From Henricia sp. BOLD:AAB3569 (taxonomy: Eukaryota; Echinodermata; Asteroidea; Spinulosida; Echinasteridae), in the NCBI GenBank assembly GCA_037783545.1, contig JBBELK010001006.1:91802-155801 (forward strand): DNA of 64,000 bases. The letters run 5' to 3'. The stretch's first letter is position 1, and each line of letters begins with the position of its first letter. A program made the translations under genes and the position numbers. This document shows, piece after piece, positions 33,587 through 44,533 of this stretch. Below the pieces are notes generated by a model that saw nothing but the letters and a program-made list of their open reading frames with translations, was not told the origin of the DNA and searched no databases.

Positions 33587-34757
33587 GAGGATAAATTGCA
33601 AGCGAAAGTGCGCTTTTCGAAAATGAGATTTTCGCGATTTCTGAAACGCTCATTAGGTATTCATGATATGCGCGTGACCCCGTGACGCAATCCTGAGAAA
33701 GAAAAGTCAACACGATTGTTAGCTCCATACGTTTACACGCAAAAAACTTGGAAAACCGTCTCTTTTAGATGTTGTTTTTTAAAGAATTGTTTTGGTCCAA
33801 AAAGCCAGAGATATGCCCAGTAGTTGCGTGGTTGTATGTTTTACCAGACATCATGAAAAAAAAGAGCAGAAGCTAAGATCCTTCTTTATTACGAAGAGAG
33901 AGAAAAATGAGTCGCTCATTCTAACTTGTACCGGCCGATGTGCATATACCGTGTGCCAATTTCAAACACGTGGGAACTACGGCGCGGCCCGCAGGCACCA
34001 TTCCCACTGCTGTACACGGACCGCTGTTCGTTCCGTGACAAACACCGGTCGCAATGCACCAGTGTTTCCTTCAAAAGACTCGACTTCATTGTGAGCCACA
34101 ATTTTACGTTTTTTTTCACAAAAAAGGTAATAGTAGATTATTGTCGTTTTACATCAGGTGTTTTCACGTTTGTATTTTGAATTACAAGGACAAAACAGGC
34201 ATGATGAACATACACTTCGTATATTTTCCATTCAATAGAGTACAGAAGCGATGACGTCACAAAAACCTTTTTTACATTTTAGCGTTTTGGATACCATGTA
34301 TCGGTGGAGCATGATGAAAAACATCCACAGCCCAAATTTGGTGGGAATCGGTTCAGTGGGGCCCGAGATATGGCCGCATGAATACATAATTAGCCCCATT
34401 GAAATCAGTGTAAATTGGCCTGGTTCCAAAAGTTACGATCCAGGCCAATTTACACTGATTTCAATGGGGATAATTAGGTATTCATGCGGCCATATCTCGG
34501 GCCACCATGAACCAATTCATGTCAAATTTGATGTGTGAGGGTTTTTCATCATGTTCTACCGAAATATGGTCATGAAAATGCTGAAATGCAAAAAAGAAAA
34601 TTTGATGACGTCACACTTCGGCTGTCTATACTGCACAGGCCGTTTTGTGTGTTTCTAAGTATGACGTATCGCCCCTGTTTGTAAACAAACCAAGTGACCT
34701 CGAGCGTTTCAGAATTTCGGGTGAAGAGGGTCGGAACTGAATTGCGTTTTAAACAAA
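33587..34757 (-). mobile_element. Partial TTAA-site element (copy D) with a nested palindrome
   Basis: Same orientation as copy A at 6572. Matching words include CCATACGTTTACACGC, GCCAGAGATATGCCCAGTAG, AATGAGTCGCTCATTCTAAC and ACCTCGAGCGTTTCAGAA. It begins with the subterminal part AAATTGCAAGCG...GCGC and stops before the ACAGCTAG end. The palindromic element at 34,238-34,628 interrupts it where copies A and B read CAATACTGCAC without interruption. Confidence 0.78.
34238..34628. mobile_element. Foldback element with TA target duplication
   Basis: Arms of ~180 bp are inverted copies: GATGACGTCAC, GCATGATGAAAAACATCC, GAGATATGGCCGCATGAAT and CCATTGAAATCAGTGTAAAT all recur complemented in the right arm around a short centre (AAAAGTTACGATC). 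The uninterrupted sequences at 7065 and 38,340 define the insertion at TA (34,236-34,237 and 34,629-34,630). A TA duplication suggests Tc1/mariner-type mobilisation. No ORF. Confidence 0.8.
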
Positions 34758-34825
34758 TACTGTCCCTACAAAACACTCCCCCTGGATCCGCGCCTGCTAG
34801 GGGGTAGATTTTCGTGGCTGAGCCC

Positions 34826-35213
34826 ACGGACTATAAATGTCACTGTCCGGTAGACTGTTCACGGTGGAACTCGCTTTGGTTCCTCGGACTTTGTGTCAAA
34901 ATTTTATGTTCGATTTTTCAGAGTTAAGTTTAACTTTGTTTCACAACCTGAATAAATAGTATCCTTTGTCAAACACTCAGAGCTGATTTTGAAGCAGTAC
35001 TGCAGTAATAAACTTCAGGAATGAACTGTGTATCACACAGCCATACGGCTGGAAATAAAACTAACTCCAATAAATCACGTGACCTCAAGTTTTTTGAAAA
35101 ATGCTAAAAACTGCCAAATTTTGTGGTTTCTTTTCAGGTTCTCTTCAGTCTATTTCGGAAAGACTTTCGGAATCATGTATGGGTCTATTTCGAGCCCAAA
35201 GTAGCCCAAAAAG
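34826..35213. mobile_element. Right half of an ACACACCGG-end element
   Basis: Matches the right part of 56,908-57,733: AACTTTGTTTCA, AATAAATAGT, CTGCAGTAA, TACGGCTGGAAATA, TGGGTCTATTTCGAGCCCAA. The terminal GGTGTGTTCC is missing. It is followed directly by a left half. Confidence 0.6.
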
Positions 35214-35217
35214 CTGC

Positions 35218-35650
35218 TTTGTCCACACCGGCCTATTGTTTACGTAATTTAGTGATACAGCATCCTTGACAATAATTTTTTGTTTGATGGTCCTTGTGAA
35301 AAAAAGATCGTCAAAATGTCCCGTGATTAACCACAAAAGCTTCAAATTAAAAAAAACGCTTTACCAACCGTTCACTATCGCGCGAGACTCACGACTTTGT
35401 CGGAAACTATTCGCTCTTCACTTGGCAGCTTTTTGCTTTGGATATCTCTCATTTTCTGCTGAAGATTTCACTGGACAGCCTGGACGACCGAATGGGTTTT
35501 TCCGTTTTACGTAGAGGAGCTGACACCGGTACCGGTCTTGGGCGGGCAACGAGTGTGGCTAAATGTAACATTGTCCGGTAGAGAGACTGTTCACGGTGGA
35601 ACTCGCTTCGGTTTCTCGGACTTTGTGTCAAAATTTTATGTTAGTTCAAT
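35218..35650. mobile_element. Left half of an ACACACCGG-end element
   Basis: Starts CACACCGGCCTATTGTTTAC and follows 56,911-57,180 (TTTGATGGTC, CGCTTTACCA-CCGTT, CGCGCGAG-CTCACGACTTTGTC, GGACAGCC-GGACGACCG). It ends where the preceding right half begins, sharing about 90 bp (CTGTTCACGGTGGAACTCGC) with it. Confidence 0.6.
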
Positions 35651-36507
35651 TAGAACAATTCAAAAATTGAAACATTACCGATGACTGTACTTGAAAATGT
35701 TGACGTTGACACAAGTAAAGCAGACGACGAACGCGTTCGAACAAAACAGACGACAGCGTTGCGCGCGCACTCTCTTCGCGCGCTTAGAACAATAAGCTTT
35801 ATGAAACAGGCCCTTTGGCCTGTAGATGATCTGTTTTTGAGCGATTCTGCGAATAAAACCATTATAAATCAAAAGAAAGACATCAACAAACTCATCCGAA
35901 GAAATTTCAGCTTTGTCAAATGTACCACGTTTTAAAAAAAACATGAAAATCCATATGCGTTTTCCTGGTCTTGGCGGGGTGTTTTAAATATTCGTTCTCA
36001 GCTGGATCGGGTACTATTTAGACTTGATGTATCCCTATATTCGCTCATCTGCAATGTCTATATCACTGAAATGATGTGAAAAATAAAACCCCGACCCTTA
36101 AAACCCTATAGCTAATGTGCAACATGATCTTATACCTGAAAGACCGATGGATTGCGTGGAATTTTTGCAAATTAGACACATTTCCCGGGGTTTTTTTTCC
36201 GGAAAGCGAGACCACAAAAATGAATTCCTTGTAAAATTTCAAGTTTGGATCGTTTTCATCCAACGGCGCTCATGTTTTTCGACTTTTGACATAGGCAGGC
36301 CACGCCCATCCTGAGATATCAGGGAATTTCCACTCTGCAAAGCGACGTAACAATACCCTGAGGAAACACACGCAAATCTGTGGAGTGAGCCGGCTGTTGT
36401 CTTGAGCCAACTCACGCCCGAGACATTTTGATGTAATTAAATCAATTCGGTCATGTTATGCCGAAAAGAAACGATTTCTATACTTTCCAGAAATTGTATT
36501 GGGTTCC
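35651..36507. other. Unassigned spacer
   Basis: No gene recognised. The open frame at 35,681-35,935 lacks identifiable motifs. Confidence 0.3.
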
Positions 36508-37432
36508 GTTCCTTATGACTGTCCCATTCCTACCAAACTTTCAAACGACGATCTTAATTTACTCCGCAGTTTTTCAAATTAATAGCAGGGATGCATGCTG
36601 ACGAATGTAATGGAACGGATTCCCCAGTATGCTTTAAATAGCAGCCAATCGCCGACGCGGACAACGGCCAGCATTACCTAAGGCGTGTTTGTTTCACGAC
36701 AGATCCGAATCCAGATCCCGGGTTATTTTACGCGCAGAAACAAACGTAACTGCGCTCGACTAGGAATTCAAGTCACGTGAATTGGATCTGCGCAGATCTG
36801 AATCTGGATCCGTCCGAAACAAACACGCCCCTAGTACATGTATCACATGCGTGCACGGTGTTTACAATATGCGCGCGTGACATTTGAATGCTTGCAATCG
36901 TGCTACAATTACTGCAAGCGTCCTGATTGGTCCAGCAGAGGCGACAGGATTTCTGTCGCTAGTCCCACCGCCAAATGGGGCCTTTTTCAACAGGGCCACT
37001 GTACGCAGGAGTTGGGGAGTGCGTTAAAGGGGCACTGTTACAAGAGGATGGTTCCTTATGACTGTCCCATTCCTAGCTACCAAACTTTCAAACGACGATC
37101 TTAATTTACTCCGCAGTTTTTCAAATTAATAACAGGGATGCATGCTGACGAATGTAATGGAACGGATTCCCCAGTATGCTTTAAATAGCAGCCAATCGTC
37201 GACGCAGCGGCCATGTACATGTATCACATGCATGCACGGTGTTTACAATCTGCGCGCGTTACATTTGAATGCCTGTGATCATGCTGCAATGCACTGCCAA
37301 GCGTCCTGATTGGTCCAGCAGAGGCGACAAGATTTCTGTCGCTAGTCCCACCGCGAAATGGGGCCTTTTTCAACAGGGCCACTGTACGCAGGAGTTAGGG
37401 AGTGCGTTAAAGGGGCACTGTTGCAAGAGATG
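36508..37432. repeat. Direct tandem duplication (two units)
   Basis: Unit 1 (36,508-37,050) and unit 2 (37,051-37,432) both run from GTTCCTTATGACTGTCCCAT through GATGCATGCTGACGAATG, CACGGTGTTTACAAT and CCTGATTGGTCCAGCAGAGG to GGGGCACTGTT-CAAGAG. Unit 1 is about 160 bp longer because it contains a small inverted-repeat element. Confidence 0.85.
36678..36832. mobile_element. Small inverted-repeat element in duplication unit 1
   Basis: Left AAGGCGTGTTTGTTTC then CAGATCCGAATCCAGATC; right, inverted, GATCTGAATCTGGATC then GAAACAAACACGCCCC. Absent from unit 2, which reads GGCCATGTACATGTATCAC at the site, so it inserted after the duplication or was lost from one unit. Confidence 0.7.
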
Positions 37433-37474
37433 GGCCACGCCGTGACATGTGTAGGCCTACATCAAAAACATATA

Positions 37475-39846
37475 GGGTAAACTGGGACAAAATGGGACAC
37501 GGGGAAAAACGGGACATTTGTAAATCGAAGCCTTTTTATTCAAAGGACAATAAACCGACTGGTTGAAAGTCTATTAAAAAAGTTTCGCTTGTTTCTTTCC
37601 CGTCTCTCACTATGAACATCTAACAATGGAAATTGGGCACACACCATTGTTACTAACAATGGGGTCACAATGAACATGTACATGTTTTTGCTCATAGTGT
37701 CTTGGGGCGCTCTTTTCCTTTCGGTTACTTTTTAAATGACGGCTGTCGGCAAATGACAAGTCACGTGCATAGACCTGATATCAGAATTCAACGTTAAAGT
37801 TTTCGTGTAACCCAGTTTCACGTTGATGTTCTGTGGGTTGTATATTAGTTTGATCCCATGATGTAATCGACCCCTTTGTGATATGCTTGTCTACAGGCAG
37901 CTTTCGTGTTTCGACTAACAAACATTTTTAGCTGGCCATGGCCTGATCTAAACGATTTTACTAGTCTTTTTTCAAGGAGTCCCGTATTACCCAGACTTTG
38001 TTTTTTCTTTGGGGAAAATCGGGACAAACTTGTGAATTTTAATACACCGAATTATTAATGGGGGGTAAGAGGGGACAATTTCTGAAATTTGGCTATAACT
38101 TAAACAGCTAGAATCCCCCCTTCCACATTTTTTTTAGTTTTTCTGTTTATCATGGAGGTGTATGTGTCTACAACACCATCACAACTTGTTTTTCACAAAA
38201 AATCGACAGACTTTTGCTTAAAACGTAAAGCAGTTCCGACCCGGCCTCTTCACCCAAATTATGAAACGCTCGAGGTCACTCGGCTTGTTTATCAACAGGG
38301 TGTTGACGTCATCCTGAGAAACATACAAAACGGTCTGTGCAGTATTGAATGGAAAATACACGAAGTGAATGTTTATCATGCCTATTTTGTCCTTGTAATT
38401 CAAAATACAAACGTGAAAAACACTTCATGTAATATGACAGCAATCTACTATTACCTGTTTTGTGAAAAAAACGATGAAATTGTGGCTCACAGTGATCTCT
38501 TTTGAAGTAAATACTGGTGCATTGCGACCGGTGGTTTTGTCACGGAACGAAGGGCATTCACAGCGGTCTGTGTATACGGTCCACTGCGGCGTAGTTTCCA
38601 CGTGTTTGGACCTCGGCCGTACAAGTTATAGAATGAGCGACTCATTTTTCTCTCTCTTGGTAATAGAAAAGAAAATTTTTCTGCTCTTTTTTTTTCATAG
38701 TGTCTGGTAAAACATGCAACCACGCAGCTACTGGGCATATCTCTGGCTTTTTGGAACAACAAAATTCTTCAAAAAACACCATCTAAAAGAGACGGTTTTC
38801 TAAGTTTTTTGCGTGTAAACGTATGGAGCTAACTATCGTGTTGACTTCTCTTTCTCAGGATTGCGTCACGGGGTCACGCGCATATCATGAATACCTAATG
38901 ATCGTTTCAGAAATCGCGAAAATCTCATTTTCGAAAAGCGCACTTTTGCTTGCAATTTATCCACTTAAAACCGACAATTAAAAAATAATAAAAATCCACG
39001 TCGGCAAGAGGGATGTTTGGACTATCGAAAAAAGCCGAAATGCTGGATTTTCGTCAAGGGGGGATTCTAGCTGTTTAAGCTTAGGTCAAAATTCTTTCTG
39101 AGAGTAGAGATTGTGATGACCTTAGAAACAAAGTAGGTCATCCTGTGTAATTATAAACAAGAATAAAAAGAAAATCCACATACAAAAACTCATGAATGCC
39201 CTTTGTAGTTTATACTTTCATTTTGGCCCATCTTGCCCCATTCTATTTAAAAGATTGTCCCATCTAGGGCCTACCCCACATACAATGCCTTTTACATATA
39301 AAGATTGTGCAAAAAAACGTTTCTATGAATTTATAAATATAGCCTACCTTTCACAGAATGCGAGGTTTTTCAAAGTGCATTTTGCAATTACATGTATTGT
39401 TTAAAATTAATACGACGATTGCATTATCACTTTACGATAAACATTTAAATTTTTCAGGTTTCAACGTGGTGCGCAAATACTGTTTCCAAATCTATGGGCC
39501 TGATAACTGTATAAACACAATCAAAGAAGTTAAAAACAACGGAACAAAGCTTCATAAAACCATGGAACATAACAAAGCTTCATGTATTTCGGAAAAACAA
39601 CTGGGTGTGAAAACGAGCGTTCCGAGTGTTGTATCTGTTCCACACAGTAAGATGGATGCACAGCACATTTGTGGACTCTTAATTACATGGGTCCCATCTT
39701 GCCCCATTGACGGGGTAAAACGGGACATACAAAAATAGAAAATGCACTGAATTTGAACCATTTGTCATCTGTTGTGCTTAAAATTGCGAATTTACAGTTT
39801 TGGCACCAAAACATTAGCGTGTCCCATCTTGCCCCAGCATACACCC
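37475..39846. mobile_element. 2.4-kb GGGACA-word element hosting a TTAA element
   Basis: Ends are imperfect inverted repeats: left CTGGGACAAAATGGGACACG, right CGTGTCCCATCTTGCCCCAG. GGGACA-type words recur inside in both orientations (37,517, 38,031, 38,073, 39,228, 39,255, 39,692, 39,720). A complete 971-bp TTAA element lies inside it. The remaining ~1.4 kb has no transposase-like frame. Confidence 0.65.
38104..39074. mobile_element. Complete TTAA-site element (copy B, reference copy)
   Basis: Both ends intact: ACAGCTAGAATCCCCC on the left and GGGGGATTCTAGCTGT on the right, each flanked by TTAA (38,100-38,103 and 39,075-39,078). Terminal repeats of ~17 bp with TTAA target sites are typical of piggyBac-like or Kolobok-like elements. 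At 971 bp with no transposase ORF it is non-autonomous. Relatives are copies A (6572), D (33,587) and C (53,197). Confidence 0.88.
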
Positions 39847-41262
39847 GCAGTGGGCTTTTGTTTTTTTTGACTGTTTTCTCAAAAGTTAGACGAAGTACGG
39901 AGCTGGTTTTTGCTCAGGTTGGTTTTAATCATGCATATCTTCAATCACACAGGGGGATAACACTATTTGTAACAGTTTACCAATCATGTAAACTATCTTT
40001 AAGTTTATTATGAGCTACATGAGGAATCCTTGGCTTTATACTGCAGTGCTTGAAATAAAAATATATACTGTGCAATTAATTAAGGTCTCATCTGAGTGCA
40101 ATGTTTATGGATTTGTTTCCTGGTTTCCTGATACATGTAGATCTGTAAAAGTGCATTGAGATGTTGAATGAGCATAAGAACCGACTATAGGCCTACTACA
40201 ACTATTATATTATTAAATCTGTTAAAAATGTGTATGACAAAATTTGTTTTTGCAGATAGGTTATTATTATTCCAAATTTAATAACATTAATAACCTGGGA
40301 TGGCTTTAAGTAGTTTCCAGCTTACATAATGAATTGCAGTGTGAACACATACCATAGCTAGACAGACAGGAAAAGCTGTCAACATCCTGCACAGTGACAG
40401 GCAGTAAGTGGATGAGAGCTAGCTGGCAGGCCAGCCACAGGCCAGCTTGAACCAATCACACTGAGTGGCCCCCATGCAGTGGATATAGATTTATCACCTC
40501 TGATTATTGCACAGGACAGCTGTTCTAGCTGCCATATATCCGCACACACATGTACATGTACTGTGCAGCATACATGTAGGGGTTTGCCACATCACCGCAT
40601 TATGAACCCAAAACTCCTGGGATATATTACATTGCACAGCCTTAGCTGGACTGTGTCAGGATAATGTGCCTGCAGTGTTGTGTGTCAAGTGTAGAAGCTA
40701 CATTCCCGTACTGCACTGGTATCATCATCAAACAGCTACATGTCACTGGGTGTTTATGGTCAGGATTTCTCAAACTGCCTTCTATTCACAAGGAATATTG
40801 CGCTGCCATAGCATTGGTAGTGCCTATACTGTCAGCCTTTCTGCCAGCCTCCTCTATGCCATGGATTGTGTTAAATATGCCTAGCCAAGGTTCATCAGAC
40901 TTCAGTTGAGATACATGTAGTATTTTTTCGTCATATGTTTCAGCTGAGATCATAACCATCTGGTCATTTTATGATCACTTGCGTATGCAAGGTGAAGGTT
41001 TGTTATAACAGATGCTATGATGAACATTCACAATATATTATTTCTGATATAGGACTGTGTGCAGCCCTTGCTAGATAGTGTCCAAGAGTAAGAGACACAT
41101 TATAACTAGTGCAAGTACTACATGTAGTAAAGCATTGTAGCAGCAGCAACGATCGTCAACAATTTGGAAGCTTAATCTTTCGGATAAGATACCTGGCTGT
41201 GGGCCAATGCTCGAGTTTGAGAATTCTGAAAAAAATCTACGACATTTTCTAAATCAGCACCC
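39847..41262. other. Presumptive upstream region of the candidate gene
   Basis: Unique-looking sequence without recognisable repeats except TACATGTA words. If the exon at 41,263 is the first coding exon, promoter and 5' UTR lie here. No TATA box or CpG-rich promoter is obvious. Confidence 0.3.
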
Positions 41263-41545
41263 ATGCATGATAAACTTATTCACTCGGAAGCCATGAAGAA
41301 AAACACCAGTCCAGGCGGTGTCAGCAGCATCAGCCCCGGTGGAGTAAAAATTAAAACCGAGCGCGACAACAGCCCTCGGTCAACACCATCTTGTATTGGT
41401 ACTGGTACGGGAGGCGTTGGAGTTGACACGGAAATTGCCGAACAGAAGCCAATAACTCTGTCCAAGTTGATGCATGCACGGGCACAGCGAAGTGACTATT
41501 ACCAAGGCACAGGTGTGTTCAGCTTTGAGCTTCATCATCGACCAA
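41263..41545 (+). CDS. Candidate first coding exon of an unidentified host gene
   Basis: Open from ATG 41,263, with an in-frame TGA upstream at 41,227, and a second Met at codon 11 that is an equally possible start. Composition is protein-like and unlike the surrounding repeats. Two SPGGV repeats (residues 16-20 and 24-28) are followed by a basic/acidic KIKTER, in which IKTE fits the sumoylation consensus. A Gly/Thr-rich linker then leads into ITLSKLMHARAQRSDYYQGT and GVFSFELHH, which looks like the edge of a folded domain. A strong splice donor, A|GTAAGC, lies at 41,545/41,546 and leaves phase 1. The family is not recognised; a nuclear regulatory protein would fit, which is inference only. 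Confidence 0.5.
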
Positions 41546-41994
41546 GTAAGCTTACATACATGTAGCTAAAGGGCTGAAATTATTATGTTTCATTAAATTC
41601 CTCTTTTGGTCATGTTGGTTGTCTTAATTTTTGATATAAAACTATAACTAGTTGTCCCCTCCATGGTTCTACAAAGAAAGTTGGCTAAAGAAGATATCAT
41701 ACAGCTAGGTCTTATTTTATTTTATAGGCTAAGAAGTTTTGTAAAATAACACAGTCATGACAGTGGCGTAACTACGTTGGGGGTTTGTATTTTTTTCACT
41801 ATTTTACAACATTTTAGAGGGTTAGTGCCCCCTGGAAAAATGTGTGCACCCCTAGGTACGTGCCCCCTCAGATGTCTCACCCTAGTTAAGAAATCAAAAT
41901 GTCTGTAGGAGGCAGTACATGTACCATGGCATGAGCAACAGTTGGCTCATCCTTTTATAGCCTTTGGCCTCTGTGAAAAAGACTGCATGCTAGT
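41546..41994. other. Start of the putative intron
   Basis: Non-coding. Contains CAGTGGCGTAACTACG at 41,761, which looks like one end of a hAT-type element, but no matching second end was found. Confidence 0.35.
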
Positions 41995-42980
41995 ACCCAG
42001 ACAGCAAGCATACGTCGCACCGACGTCGGCAAAGGTCGGCATAGGTCGGCGAACGTCGCCCGTCGGTGTACAACGTCGGTACGACGTGGCGATTTCCATA
42101 TTTGCTATACGTCAGCATTAAGTTAGACATTTGGTCAATATGATGTTACTTTAACGTCAATATTTTACGTCAATAAGGTGTCATATATAACGTCGGTAAG
42201 ACATCATTTAAAGGTTATTACATTACGTCAGTACGTCGTCGACACACTGCGTCGAATTAACGTGGGTTTAGGGACAACAATTTACGTCATGCTTGCGTCG
42301 CTATTCTGACGGCAACCGGACGTTAACGGCACGACGTGTTAAAGACGACGTGTTAAAGACGTCTTTTTTTAGTCGTTTTCGAGTCGTGCGTCATAAAGTG
42401 GTCGTGACCAGATTTACCGTGTAAAAAAGCTAATTTGCTTCAGTTTTGGCAGTTGTTTTGATTTTTGTAAATGATTTGTTGCTTGATAATAGGCAAATTG
42501 GCAATTGTCGGGGATGAACAAACTCAAAGTGGCGAGTGATTAGAATTAAATTTGGTATTCGGTTAGTAGGTGTGTGCCAACGATGGGTTACAGGGTACAG
42601 GTTTTTGTGGAGCATAAATAGAAGTCGCGCATAATGGTAGTGTATGAGTAGTGTATGAGTAGTTTATGAGTATCAATGAATATATATAGTAATGTATAAG
42701 TTTCAATGAATATGTATAAGTAATGTATAAGTAATGTATAGGGGACGTCAGAAAAATACGTCTTTTTGCTTTGCATACGACCCCACAAAGACGTTGATAA
42801 GACGTCAATAAGACGTTTGTCCAACGTTAACGCCAACTTATAAACAACGTTGTGCCAACGTTATTCGGAAGTGCAAGTTTACGTTGGAACAACGTCACAA
42901 GGCTAACGTTGGTCCAACGTTTCTTCGTCAATTACTGACGTTGATCCAACGTTGGGCTAACGTAAGTTTGGTGTCTGGGT
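41995..42980. mobile_element. ACCCAGACA inverted-repeat element rich in ACGT words
   Basis: Ends ACCCAGACAGC and GTGTCTGGGT with a possible 3-bp duplication AGT (41,992-41,994 and 42,981-42,983). The outer ~350 bp on the left and ~230 bp on the right are filled with ACGTCGG, GACGTC and CCAACGTT in both orientations (right side: CCAACGTTAACGCC, CAACGTTGTGCCAACG, GGTCCAACGT). The centre (42,620-42,740) is an AT-rich GTATGAGTA simple repeat. No transposase. Confidence 0.75.
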
Positions 42981-42983
42981 AGT

Positions 42984-43723
42984 AGTAGTAGTACTAAAGT
43001 GTGATTTCAATGGGTCTGAACATTGGCCGCTCGGCCAAAATGGGCCAGGAAATACTTGACTGGTTTCATTGGTGTCGACCAATATAGATTTTTCATTGGA
43101 AATGCCCTTTGCAAACACCACAGTGCCTTAAGTATTGATAATTGACGGTATACCCTTTCAGAGGCTTATATTGGGGTCTGATGGATTTGATGTCTCAAAA
43201 GGCAGCCTTAGTAGCTGAAATTTACCATCTTAAGATTTTACTTCAGGGAGTGTGGACAGTAGTAGAATAATAAGAATGTTGATGTCGACTAAGGCATGAA
43301 GGATGTAATGTTCAGGTTTTAGACTGAGAGAATGCCATAGGTGCTGCAATCTCTATGCCGGCAGTGGATGAGAGAGATGACTTGACACTTCTGCAAAGCC
43401 TCAACATGACATCAATTACCTCTTAGTCCAAATACCGTAGTTGATATGACAGCTATCTAAAACTACATGTACGTTCCTACCGGTATGTTACATGTAGTTT
43501 GATTACTTCATTGACCATTGTGTAATTTGAAAGTACACGTATTACTGGCATTTCAACCCGGGGCGATTTTCGGAGTTTTCCCCGGGTCGAGTTCGACCCG
43601 GGTGATCTGAGATAATTTCTGGTTATGTTTGGCTGTGAATAATAAGGGGCTGATAAGAAAGTGCACAGATTAGAAGGAAGGTGTGCACAGTGTGAGTTGG
43701 ACACCTGTGTGTGCGCTACCTTT
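42984..43723. other. Unassigned intronic spacer
   Basis: Holds a short CCCGGGTCGAGTTCGACCCGGG near-palindrome at 43,581-43,602, reminiscent of the neighbouring element family. Otherwise nothing recognised. Confidence 0.35.
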
Positions 43724-44530
43724 AGGCCTTTTCACACTACAACCTCTCAACCCGGGTTGAACTCAACCCGGGGTAAACTCCGAGACCGTCCCGGGTTCAA
43801 ATGCCAATTTTCAACCCCGCATCGTTTCACACTTGTTTCGGCCAAACCGGGTTTACCTCACCCCGGGGCGAGTTCAACCCCGAGTTGAACGGGGAAGATT
43901 CATCACACTTGTGGAATGCCAACCCGGGGCGAGTGATATAATCGAGCAAGCGCAAGTGCTGTCCCCTGCCGGAAATAGTTTCAAATTTTTTGAATTGATC
44001 ATCGCTTTTCTGCCCTGTTTGTCTTTTTTGCTGCTTAAAAGTGCCATTTTGTTTTACTACAGAAAAGTGCAAAAGTGAATGACAGACGATGTAAAAATAG
44101 CCTCTCAAAACGGACGCTCTGATCTTCACACATACAACATGCCCACCGCCGCTACCCAGGAAGCCGCTAAAACATGTACCTGAACACATTTATTCAGCTG
44201 GTAGTATTCATGCAAATAATTTAAAAAAACGGTAAAATTTGCGCGCTTTGGCATGACATTTGTAACTCACAAGCGGCAAGAATCTCAACCCGGGGCGAAC
44301 TCAACCCTGCTCGTTTCACACTACTGTTTTCAACCCGGGGCGAACGTTTCAACCCGGGGCGAAAAATGTCAACCCTCATAGTCCCATTAAGCAGGGTTGA
44401 GTTCAACCCAGTTTAAAACCAATCTCGGGGTTGCGCTGGGTTGGCGCAGGGTTGAAATTTCTCAAGTGTGAAACGTCGCTTTTTTTCAACCCTGCGTGAA
44501 CCCCAAGATTTTTCAAGTGTGAAAAGGCCT
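43724..44530. mobile_element. AGGCCTTTT element, TTTCACAC subtype
   Basis: Ends AGGCCTTTTCACACTAC and, inverted, CAAGTGTGAAAAGGCCT, with TTT on both flanks (43,721-43,723 and 44,531-44,533). The word TTTCACAC or its complement recurs at about 43,823, 44,315, 44,467 and 44,516. CCCGGGTTGAA, CAACCCGGGGCGA and related words recur throughout. 807 bp, no coding frame. The 3-bp duplication is compatible with Harbinger-type mobilisation. Confidence 0.82.
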
Positions 44531-44533
44531 TTT

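Noticed and set aside
39358-39738. 126-residue plus-strand frame near the right end of the GGGACA element
   Set aside because: No transposase motif, and the end of the frame is the element's own GGGACA/CCCATCTTGCCCC words.
41761-41880. hAT-type element starting CAGTGGCGTAACTACG
   Set aside because: Only one plausible end is visible; no inverted partner or 8-bp duplication found.
42588-42836. Hydrophobic Tyr/Leu/Ile-rich minus-strand frame as a membrane protein
   Set aside because: Derives from the GTATGAGTA simple repeat in the core of the 42-kb element.
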